Positions 48,201 to 58,776 of a stretch of 64,000 nucleotides of DNA are shown here, one piece after another. The stretch's first letter is position 1, and every line of letters begins with the position of its first letter. The notes under the pieces were generated by a model that saw only the letters and a list, made by a program, of their open reading frames with translations, was not told the origin of the DNA and ran no database searches. Source of the stretch: Hevea brasiliensis. Its lineage: Eukaryota; Streptophyta; Magnoliopsida; Malpighiales; Euphorbiaceae. The stretch lies in NCBI RefSeq assembly GCF_030052815.1, contig NC_079496.1:12167100-12231099 (forward strand). The letters run 5' to 3'. The position numbers and the translations under genes are program-made.

Positions 48201-48315
48201 TTCCCTTCTTTTTATAGCAGCTAATTCACTCTCATCTCAGAAGGAATAATGTTTTGTTGGTTTCTCTCTATCTTCCTTTATTATTTCTGTCGTTGTGATC
48301 GATAATGAATATTTC
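41684..48315 (+). repeat. Tandem duplication unit B (bromodomain gene and flanks)
   Basis: Direct-orientation copy of 29411-36770, about 12 kb apart start to start. Similarity covers the leader, exons, introns and 3' flank, and is lost near 48315. Exonic differences are scattered substitutions with few indels; introns differ more. Confidence 0.85.
42034..47605 (+). CDS. Bromodomain protein, BRD7/BRD9-like (SWI/SNF-type), copy B
   Basis: Tandem paralogue of the 29774-36037 gene with identical architecture. Exons: 42034-42525, 43073-43118, 43254-43332, 43440-43485, 43607-43705, 45019-45087, 45180-45513, 45994-46139, 46214-47605, giving 900 residues with consistent phases and no breaks. The poly-Glu run is a few residues longer than in copy A. 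The bromodomain reads LPDYLDVIEHPMDF and AMQYNSPETIY, keeping the acetyl-lysine-binding Asn; the EH form is the commoner one in plant relatives as I recall, against EN in copy A. The Ser/Pro/Gln-rich tail again ends in DLALQL, an LxLxL EAR-like motif. Introns 5 and 7 are shorter than in copy A (1313 and 480 bp). The leader lacks the long upstream ORFs of copy A. Both copies look functional. Confidence 0.93.
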
Positions 48316-49449
48316 GAGCTTCCATAGTTAAAAATATTTAAAAGAAAAGATATCTATAAAGATTTGAATCTCCGATTTTAAACACTTTATCAGCGAATTA
48401 TTAGTTAAATTGCTGGAGTTATTTCTAGATTTAAACTTGATGAGAATTGATAAATGTGGACTAATGATAGAAATGCATCAGTGAAGGATGAGATAACGAA
48501 ATATTAAAATAATATTAATTAATTAATTATTTAGTATTTAAATATTAAAAAATATGAAAAATATATTTTTTTAATAAATGGAGCGAACTGCCAATCAAAT
48601 GAATGAGTAATTCAGTTTAATTGTTGTATCTCATTTCTTAGCTACGAGAAATGATAATAAAATTCATCATGCATTGCTCTTTTTCATTAATTCTTATAAA
48701 AGCTTAGTAATTAAATAGAAAATTTTAATTTAATTAATTTTTTATTATCATTAATTTAATTTAATTGAATTAATAACACAACCGAAGCATAAGGTCAAGG
48801 TTAGTGGGCAACGACTAATAATTTAATTAATTAATTAATTATTATCATTATTATTATTATTGTTATAATATTTTTTTTAAAACTTTATGAAAAAATATAT
48901 AACATAGGGTTGAGTATGACTATTATAAATTTGAATTTATATAAAAATAAATTTAATAATTTTAAATTAATATTTGTAAAAAAATTAACATATTTACATT
49001 CATTTTAATTATCATTTACCTCTAAAATTCTTCTCTTTTTTCATATTTTTCTTCTCATTTTCTATATTGCCAATCTTTTGCTCTATTTATTTATTCTTCA
49101 TTTCAACTATCTTCTCTCCATGCATGACTCATCGCCCCTAGTGTGTAACGTCTTTGGGTAGTCTACGTTTGAAAACAAAAGGCCTAGAACTAGAAGCTAG
49201 CTTTCTATTTTTCTGTTCTTTCACATTTTACTCATTTATTATTATTACAATAATATTCCTAATATCATATTAATTAATTGCATCCATTAATCAAGAAACT
49301 CACTTTCATAAATTTTTATTAATTAAATGAGCTTTTAAAAATTAAAACTTGAGAAAAGTGTGTCCGTACCTCATCATTCATCCATATTATAAATAAATAC
49401 ACAATTTCAAAACCTTTTCCAAATGAATTCATGAATAGTTCACAAATGA
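47606..49449. other. 3' flank of unit B and AT-rich spacer
   Basis: 47606-48315 matches the 3' flank of copy A (36038-36770). Beyond it is AT-rich spacer with simple repeats, up to the copia target-site duplication. I see no gene. Confidence 0.6.
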
Positions 49450-49606
49450 TATTGTGTTAGTACGGTGATCAGCTCATATGAATTACTAGTTTTCATATAG
49501 TTGTACATATCTTTGTAAATATGGTATAAATAGCTTTCTATACTTAGGATTATAGTTAGTTGTATGAATCTGTGTAATTAAGGAGTAAATAAGTTTTCAT
49601 AATTAG

Positions 49607-51348
49607 TGTAACACTCCTGATTTTTTATATATTATTATTGGGCTTCGTGTAGGTATCCTCAATTCGCGAAAATTCGACAGTTGTCCGGATCTGTGAATTT
49701 CCGGCGATGCACTCTGGAAAAGTCTCCGAATTGGATCGAGGTTTTGGCTACCCCACCATTGTCAGGCATCCCGAGCGCGTTCCCGAAGTCGGAATCGGCA
49801 AAGGTAAACCCGAACCTTGCTTTTTCGTAATTTTTTAGTGCTTAAATAGGATTAAAAATCCATAAAATATTCGTGGTAGCTTAGAAAATTACGATTCTTT
49901 TTGCAATAGCTTAGTAATATTTCTAAGGACCAAGCGAGTTTTATAAATTTTAGAGCTTATTTGAGCGATTTTGCAAAAATGATCAATTATAAGGACTAAA
50001 TTGAAATTTTACATATTGTGATGAATGATTGATTTGATGGGCCCAGGAGGGGCTGTGTGATGTAATTGAGTTGTGGATATATGGATTGTGGATATAGAAG
50101 TGTGTTTTGAGCCCTTTTGCAGGTTGGGTAGGTCCTAGGTATAAGGGAGACTCTGCCGGATTTTCGGCACGACTTAGGACGTATTGGGTCTTTTCTTGAT
50201 TTGTATTGAGTCATTTGTATTAAATAATTGTAATATAATTGTCGGTGAGCGGAATGACCTTCTTCCTCCGCCCGCCCACAGTGATTGCCGTCAAGTTTGT
50301 GAGTAAAATATTAATTTTAATTGTAATTTCGATATTATTATATGTTCAGCATGCCCATGCATCACTTATATGCATATATTTATGTAGTTAAACTCTAGGC
50401 ACGATTTATGATGCATTGATAACTGTTAAAGTGCCATGATGTTGTTGTGGTAATTTGGAGCAGTGTGCGTGCGTTGGCGTGCGTGTGATGTGGTGTGGAC
50501 TATGGATAGGACGGGTAGTCACGGCTTGAGTTCTTCGCTGGGACCCGATCCTTCGAGGGGTAGTCACGGCTTGAGTTCTTCGCTGGGACCCTCGATTTGG
50601 TTATTAAGTGGAAGTCCGAGCTGAGTTCTTCGCTGGCACCAGGTTGGATTTAAGAGAGCTGTATAGGGGATCAGCTCCCATATGTTATGATTGATGCTAC
50701 AGGGTGCGTGAGTGCTCCAAATTACCTTTTTGATGTTATGATGTGAAAATGATGTTGATGTTGCATTTCACTCTACAGGGTGCATTAGTTCTAGATAGTT
50801 ATAGAGATTATGGTTAAAATTGATATTTTACTCTCTGAGTCGAACGCTCACTCCTGTTCAAAAATTTTTACAGGCCACAGGAGGATATTTTATTCTGGGT
50901 TAACCTGCTTTTCTACTTCGCAGGTTGTTTATCAATATTTGTGTAATTTTATTTACTCCTAGAATTTCCGCATGTGTTAGAAGTATTTATTGATTATGGT
51001 CTGTAATATTATTATCATGTTGGACCTGTAAACGTATAATGATATGCATGTTTGATGGATTGGATGAGGGAGCTGAGCTCCCATTTATTATTATGAGGAT
51101 ATGAGTATGTGGAGGGTGAGCTGAGCTCCCCAATTGAGTATTTATTGTGTTTACAGGTCGGGTGAGTCGAAAACTCCCCGTTGGAAAGTCCATTTTATGG
51201 CCGGACTCTGTCCGTTTGTTTTCTTGATACTGGGCCCAAATGGGCCTTAGAGTTGGGTTAATGAACAGTTAGGCTTACTACGGGCCTCGGGGGCTTTAGG
51301 CTGGCCCAGGTCCTAGTGCCGGTCCGGCCCATAGGTTGGGTCGTGACA
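49607..51348 (+). mobile_element. Solo LTR (probably Ty3/gypsy) nested in the copia 5' LTR
   Basis: 1742 bp starting TGTAACACTCC and ending GGGTCGTGACA, flanked by the 5-bp duplication ATTAG (49602-49606 and 51349-51353). Removing it with one ATTAG restores an LTR collinear with the copia 3' LTR. There is no primer site, coding region or second LTR, so it is a solo LTR left by recombination. The size and the TGTAACAC...GTGACA ends are like long LTRs of plant gypsy elements; the family is inferred. Inside, GGGTAGTCACGGCTTGAG... is repeated at 50513 and 50558, with a diverged third copy near 50612. Confidence 0.88.
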
Positions 51349-51646
51349 ATTAGGCTGATATTATAGCTAATTTTTAAGAATGTAAATCAAGATGATTTCT
51401 ATTTAAATAAAAGGACTCTCTATTAGAGAGACATTCAGCAAAAATTGTCATGGTATCAGAGCCTTCTCTCTAAATCTGTGTTTCCTTGTCTTCTTTGAGT
51501 TCTTTGGTTTTTTTTTTTCTCTTGATTTTATTTGGTGATCAGTCCTAATATCTCAGGCTCTTGGGTCTTGGTTTTCTGGTTATATTCGTGCTTTTGGTCA
51601 CAGAAATTTCTGATTTTCTTTTCTAGTTTTCTTTGGGCTGTTCAAG

Positions 51647-54600
51647 ATGACAACTTCAAACCATTTTGAGACTTTCAATGTTCGATTCACTGGAAAAAAT
51701 TATTCTGCCTCGGAATTTCAGTTTCAATTACTTGTCACAGGGAAAGAATTATGGGGTCATGTTGATGGTAGTGATCCAGCTCCTACAGATTCGAATGAGT
51801 TGCTTCAATGGAACGTTAAAGATGCTTGGTTAATGACCTGGATTTTAGGGTCTGTTGACCCTCTTATTGTTCCTAATCTAAGGCCATATAAGACTGCAAA
51901 AGCCATGTGGGATTACTTAAAAAAGGTTTACAATCAAGGCAATACTGCAAGACGTTTTCAATTGGAGAATGACATTGCTAATTATTCTCAGGGAAATCTC
52001 TCCATCCAGGAATATTTTCTGGTTTTCAGAACTTATGGGCAGAATTTACTGACATTGTTTATGCTAAGATACCTGCAGAATCTCTTTCTGTAATTCAGGA
52101 AATTCATAAGCAAAGCAAGAGAGATCAATTTCTAATGAAATTGAGATCTGACTTTGAGACGATTCGCTCAATTTTAATGAGTTGTGATCCTTCACCCTCC
52201 TTAGATGTTTGTTTTGGGGAATTACTTCGTGAAGAGCAGCGTCTTCTCACACAAAGCACTTTCAAGCAAGAGAATACTGTCACGGTTGCATTTGCTGCTC
52301 AAGGAAAAGGGAAGGGTAGGGATATGAACAACATATAGTGTTATAGCTGTAAAGAATATGGAAATATTACTGCCAATTGTGGAAAGAAGTTCTGCAACTA
52401 CTGTTAACAGCTCGGACACATCATAAAGGAGTGTCCTACACGTCCTCAAAACCGTAGAGCCAATGCTTCCTTAGCTGCAATGAATAGTTCTAATCACTTT
52501 ACTACTCCAGCAATATCTACAACTTCTTCTACAGCTGCCAAACCTGTTGTTCTTACTCCTGAAATGGTACAGCAAATGATTGTTTCAGCCTTTTCTGCCT
52601 TAGGGCTACAAGGTAATGATATTGCATCTTCTCAATTTTGGCTTGTTAATTCTGCTGCTTCAAACCATATGACCAACTCATCTAGTATACTTAAAAATGT
52701 TCGTAAGTATCATGGTTCAACAGAAATTCAGATTGCTAATGGAAGTAATATACCTATTACTAAGGTTGGGGATCTTACTCCATCTTTCAAAAACATTTTT
52801 GTATCTCCAAAGCTCTATACTAAGCTAATTTCAGTTGGTCAATTGGTGGATAACAATTGTGATGTACATTTTTCTCGTAATGGTTGTCTCATGCAGGATC
52901 AGGTGTCGGGGACAGTAATCGCGAAGGGGCCTAAAGTTGGAAGATTGTTTCCCTTATTTTTTTCCACTCCTAATGTCACTTCTTTTGCTTGTACCACTAT
53001 TGCTAGTAAGAGTGAAGTATGGCATAAACGTTTTGGTCATCCAAATTCTATTATTTTGTCTCATTTATCAAATTCTAGTTTATTGGGGAATAAAGACCAT
53101 TTCTCTAATGTTTCTTTTGATTGTTCCACATGTAAACTAGGCAAAAGTAAAACTCTTCCTTTTCCTTCTAGTGGTAGTCGTGCTGTAAAATGTTTTGATA
53201 TAATTCATAGTGATGTTTGGGGCATCACCCCAATTATTTCTCATGCTCACTACAAGTACTTTGAGACATTCATTAATGATTACAGTCGATATACATGGGT
53301 ATATTTCCTACATTCCAAATCTGATGTATTTTTTGTTTTCAAGACCTTCTTGGCTTATATTGAGACTCAATTTTCTACTTGTATTAAAGTATTGTGATCT
53401 GATTCTAGTGGGGAATATATGTCTCATGCATTTCATGATTTTTTGTGTGAGAAAGGCATTGTCTCACAACGGTCATGCCCATATACACCGAAACAAAATG
53501 GGGTTGCTGAACGCAAAAACCGTCATCTTTTGGATGTCACTCGAACTTTATTGATTGAGTCTTCTATTCCATCCAAATTTTGGGTGGAAGCCTTGTCTAC
53601 TGCAGTTTACTTAATTAATAGACTGCCATCTCTAGTGTTAAATCTTGACTCTCCATATTATCGTCTTTATCATCAATATCCTAGCTATCATGATTTACAT
53701 ACATTTGGTTGTGCTTGTTTTGTACATTTACCTTCTCATGAATGTTATAAACTTTATGCTCAATCTGCTAAATGTGCCTTTATGGGTTATAGTTCTTCTC
53801 AAAAGGGTTTTGTTTGCTATGATCCAAGTTCTAACAAATTTCGTGTTTCTATAAATGTTATTTTCTTTAAGAATCAATATTTTTTTTCTACTTATGTTGA
53901 GCCCTCTTCTGTTATTACTATTCTTCCTACTTTTGAGGATTTACCATCTCTTCCTAATTGGTTTAAACCTGGATTTGTGTATGAAAGATGTCAACCAACT
54001 TTGCTCCTTCCTGAGATTGATCCGCCACCTGCGCCTGCTTCTGAGCCTACCACTAAGATTTCTTCTGAGCTTGCTCTTCCCGAGCCTATCCTTCACCGAT
54101 GTACCAAAGTATTTCGTCCTCCTAATTGGTATGGTTTTTCTGCTACTTTGTCTGATATTTCTGTTCCATCATGCTACTCACAAGCTTTCAAGCATGAGTG
54201 TTGGCAGAAAGCCATGCAGGAGGAACTTCAGGCTCTCCAAGAGAATCACACATGGGAAATTGTTTCTTGTCCTCCAACTATTAAGCCCATTGGATGTAAA
54301 TGGGTTTACTCGGTTAAGCTTCGTTCTGATGGCACTCTAGATAGATATAAAGCTCGATTGGTTGCTCCTGGTAACAAGCAAGAGTATTGGGTGGACTACG
54401 AGGAGACTTTTGCTCCCGTAGCAAAAATGACTGTAGTGCGCACTGTTATTGCCATTGCTGCTTATCAAGATTGGCCTCTTCATCAAATGGACGTAAAAAA
54501 TGCTTTTCTCCATGGAGATCTTAAAGAGGACATTTATATGGTACCTCCACCTGGTTTGTTTTCCTCATCTACATCAAATGTGTGTAAGTTAAAAAGATCT

Positions 54601-55699
54601 TTGTATGGCTTGAAACAAGCTCAACGCGCATGGTTTGAAAAGTTTCGGTCCACCTTGCTTCATTTCTCTTTTGTGCAAAGCAAATATGACTCCTCTTTGT
54701 TTCTTTGCAAAACATCTGCTGGTTTTGTTCTACTTCTTGTTTATGTAGATGACATAGTTATCATCGAAACCAATTCATCATTGATAAAAAAACATTCAAC
54801 AATATCTTCAGGATTCTTTTCATATTAAGGATCTCGGTTCTCTTACATATTTCTTGGGATTGGAGGTTCATTCTAATTCTTCTGGCATATTTTTACATCA
54901 GCACAAATATACGAAGGATTTGATTACTTTGGCAAGCCTTCAAGATTCGTCCCTAGTTGATACTCCACTGGAATTAAATGTTAAGTATCGTCGTGAGGAG
55001 GGAGATCTTCTTCCTGATCCAACTTTATTTCGGCAATTAATTAGCAGTCTGAATTATCTTACTATTACAAGGCCTGATATCTCTTTTGCAGTTCAACAAG
55101 TCAGTCAATTCATACATGCTCCACGTCATCTACATTTGGTGGTTGTTCGTTGCATCATTAGATATCTCTTAGGCTCTCCTAGCCGTGGTTTATTCTTTCT
55201 TGTTGGCTCTCTTATTCGCCTTGTTGCTTTTAGTGATGTTGATTGGGATGGATGTCCAGATACTCGTCGCTCTGTCACAGGTTGGTGTATGTTTCTTGGA
55301 GATTCCTTGATATCTTGGAAGAGTAAGAAACAAGACCGTGTTTCAAAATCTTCCACAGAGTCCGAATATCGGGCCATGTCAGCTGCTTGCTCAGAGATTG
55401 TTTGGCTTCGAGGACTACTTACAGAAATTGGATTTCCTCAGTCTACTCCCACTCCTCTCTATGCTGACAACACTAGTGCCATTCAGATTGCCACAAATCC
55501 AGTTTTTCATGAGTGTATCAAACATATCGAGGTAGATTGTCATTCTATTCGGGAAGCCGTTGATACAGGTGTCATTTCTCTTCCCCATGTTTCCACTGCT
55601 CTTCAAATTGCTAATGTGTTTACGAAATCTATGACTCAACAACGTCATCAATTTCTAATTGGCAAATTGATGCTTCTTGATCGCCCAGCATCAATTTGA
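51647..55699 (+). pseudogene. Copia gag-pol remnant
   Basis: Domains follow copia order. A gag (UBN2-type) starts at 51647 and has a frame break near 52030-52090. A CCHC-knuckle region follows (52340-52435), with stop codons at 52336 and 52404. In the protease the catalytic DSGA motif reads NSAA (WLVNSAASNHMT). The integrase has the WHKRFGH zinc-region motif and core (53020-53880), with a TGA in the core at 53396. The reverse transcriptase carries YVDD (about 54740-54755), and its frame shifts near 54800. RNase H (54854-55699) is the longest intact piece and reaches its normal stop before the purine tract. With the loss of the protease Asp, several stops and frameshifts, the polyprotein cannot be made; mobility would need help in trans. 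Confidence 0.92.
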
Positions 55700-55960
55700 G
55701 GGGGGATGTTAGTATGGTGACCAGCTCATATGAATTACTAGTTTCCATATAGTTGTACATATCTTTGTAAATATGATATAAATAGCTTTTTATACTTAGG
55801 ATTATAGCTAGCTGTATGAATATGTGTAATTAAGGAGTAAATAACTTTCCATAATTAGGCTGATATTATAGTTGATTTTTAAGAATGTAAATTAATATGA
55901 TTTCTATTTAAATGAAAGGACTCTCTATTGGAGAGACATTCAGCAAAAATTATCATATTG

Positions 55961-57730
55961 ATCTTTCAAGATTTCACATCGATTGTTGAGTGTGTATGAG
56001 TATAAGTTATATAAGAATAAGGACTGTTAAAATTACTATGATTTTAATAATGATCAATTTTCATCACTAATTTAAATATGTGTTCTATTTTTGACCCAAA
56101 AAAAATTATATTCTTTCGATTTAAATAAATTCCTTCTTTATTTATAAAAGAAAAGAAAATGATATTACCATCAATTAACTATGTCTTTTAGTATGACTAG
56201 ATTGAATAAGATTTCAAGTGCATATGCACTTTCACTTATATTTATATGAGATTTATTTATTTTTAATTTATGGACCATTTTTTATAAGTGAGAAGAATAT
56301 CACACTCAGTATATACAATAATTTGCCTCAAATCACATTTACAAATATTATTTCATCTTAGGTAAGGATTTAATGATCAACACAAACACTTAAAACATTA
56401 TTTCTAATTTAACTGGAGTGATAAATTCTCTCTTGATAGCTAAATATCTTAATATAATTTATATTATGTCTAATATATATCCCATTTACTATCTTTAATT
56501 AAAATGATGTGTAATTAGTATCAAAATATAATAATTCCTGTATAATATAATTTAGTAATCTCAAGTCAAATGATCACTTATGTAATCATTACACAAGTCT
56601 TTCCATAAACTTTTATATAGAATCCTTATGCAACTCAATTTATTGAACCTGTAAAGGTATTCTTCCTTCACAAATATGTGAATTCCTATCCTAAAAGAGT
56701 TAAAATTTAACCAGTATCTATTTATTTTAATTTAGTTGATATGTGAATTTGTTTATAATTTATTATTTTTTTTAGAGAGAGAACACATGTTCATTGATGA
56801 AAATAAAAATTATGACAATTTTAATCGAATTCTTAATTATAATCAAATTTTAAAATCATATAATATATAAAAATATATATTTTTTAAAAATATTTATTAT
56901 TGTTGTAAATTAAGAGAATACCTCCTTAAATATGTTAATTAGAGTATATTAAAACTTTATTTAAAATTAAATTTAACATATTTTAATTATAAAAAATTTA
57001 AAATAAATAAATATATTTTTTAAATTTTTTAAAACCACATTTAAAATACAATAATTTTATAAGTTAATTCTTGGGTTTAACCACCCTAATTAATCCACGT
57101 CTTTCCATTTTTTTTTCTCTCTTATGTCTTTACCACTCCATTCATAAACCCAACTAACAAATTCATCCAATAAATCCACAAAGTCATAACAAATCAATAA
57201 ATAAAGAGCTAAATCAGCAAAATTCACAAATTAAAATCGGAATTCTCTATCAGGAGAAGTCAAAACTTCAATTTAAATACAATAAAGAACCAAGAAATTG
57301 AACTAGAGGCAACACACTTAGAATCAACAAAATCTATGCGCATCTCCTCCGACCACAGCCACAAGGAATTATTATATTCTCCTAAAATATTTGCTTTTTT
57401 ATATAAAATTATAAACCTCACCCTTATTAACATGAAGAGAATGAGAATTTATACATGAGGGATCACTAAAATTTAGTGTTTTCGATATATTAACTTGCAA
57501 CGGCATCAATTAATCTTTTGCATATAATTTAAATTTTTGAAAATTTAAAAATTATTATTGTTATTATTATTTTAACTTTGTGTCCTTAATTCCAAAAAGA
57601 GGTACCCTTTATTTCTTACATTATTGTTATCCTGGTGACATTATGGCAAGGCGTTGCAATCTTTTAGCACTCTCTTTGACACAAGTACATAGACATCCAC
57701 TTTGGCAAGATAAGACAAAGTCCCAGACAG

Positions 57731-57767
<37 letters not shown>

Positions 57768-58776
57768 TGAAGAACCAACCTGGCTATTTCCCTATTTTCA
57801 CGATGGTCAAAGTTTAGATCAAAGGCTGTAACAATAAAGCATGCAGGCAATTTTTTTTTTTTTTTTTTTGAGAGAATGATGATCCAAAGGGGGAAAACAC
57901 AACAAGAAAGAGGTTGTTAAAAAGAAATATTAAAAACAGAAGCAAACCGCCTAATAGGCTCCACCATTGAAGTGTTGAGAAGTACCCGGAGGAGAAGCAG
58001 GAGGAGGAGAGAAGAAGAGCTGTGTCATTGTCCTCCCATTTTTCCTCCCTCTAAAAGGCTTTCTTCTCTCTAACCCCTAACCCCCTTTGTGGGTCATCAC
58101 TTTCCCATACGAACCAAACCCCATCAGCAACATCATCTCCCAGAAGCCAAACTAAGCCTCTCTCTCTCTCTCTCTCACTCATCCTCCCTTCCTTCCTTTC
58201 CCCCTCTTCTGTTATCTCTTTGTGTGTGTCCCTGCAGAAAACCATAAGGAAAAACCAAGAAAACCCAGAAAAGAAAGATTCCATCAAGAAAGAAAACAGC
58301 AAAGTAATGGCATTGTCTTTCTTTTCAAGCTCAGAAAAGTCTCATTCTCAGGGCAAGAAACCAGACTATGGAGTTCTATTAGTTGTCCCTTTTGCTTTGT
58401 TTTTTCTGAACAATCATCTCCAGCCTAAATAAAAACTTTGTTTCTTTCTCCCAGTCTCTTCTTTCAGAAAAAGAACTAGAAAAAAAGAGACGGGTTCATC
58501 GTCAACCCCCTCCTTAGCAAAATTACTTTATTTTTTTTCTTTAAATAATAAATTTTTCTGATTTTTATCCTTGGGTCCCACCAAGCATAGAACATAACAA
58601 AACCCCAGCAACCCGAATCCTTGTTTCTATTGTAGGGGCGTCTGCAGGCAGAGAGAGAGAGAGAGAAAAGGGAGGGGGGAGAGACTATATCTCACTTAAA
58701 TACATAAATAAACCAAATAATCTGTGTTTCTGTTTGACTTTTTTTTTATTTTATTTATTCTTTTTTTAGTTTTGGG
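55961..58776. other. AT-rich spacer, then promoter/leader region of the MYB gene
   Basis: 55961-57560 is AT-rich with nothing recognised. (AT)16 lies at 57734-57765 and a T-run near 57850. From about 57900 the base composition rises, with pyrimidine tracts (CT run 58158-58177) and a GA run at 58650-58666, typical of plant promoters and leaders. Several short upstream ATGs occur, for example a 70-codon frame at 58220-58432. The transcription start cannot be fixed. Confidence 0.5.

Larger units (their letters stand above)
49455..55955 (+). mobile_element. Ty1/copia retrotransposon, decayed, 5' LTR split by a solo LTR
   Basis: LTRs start TGTTAGTA and end TCA. The 5' LTR occupies 49455-49606 plus 51354-51450; the 3' LTR is 55707-55955 (249 bp). 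The element is flanked by the 5-bp target duplication TATTG (49450-49454 and 55956-55960). The primer site TGGTATCAGAGCC directly follows the 5' LTR (51451) and a GAGGGGGGA purine tract directly precedes the 3' LTR (55698-55706). Without the nested solo LTR the element would be about 4.75 kb, normal for copia. The two LTRs differ at a modest number of sites, so insertion was not very recent. Confidence 0.95.

Noticed and set aside
54854..55699. Intact copia RNase H frame as an independent host gene
   Set aside because: It lies in normal order inside the copia element, bounded by the purine tract and 3' LTR; it is a surviving piece of the polyprotein.
58220..58432. ORFs in the MYB leader as small genes
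   Set aside because: Two overlapping frames in a purine/pyrimidine-rich leader with no conservation evidence; at most upstream ORFs.
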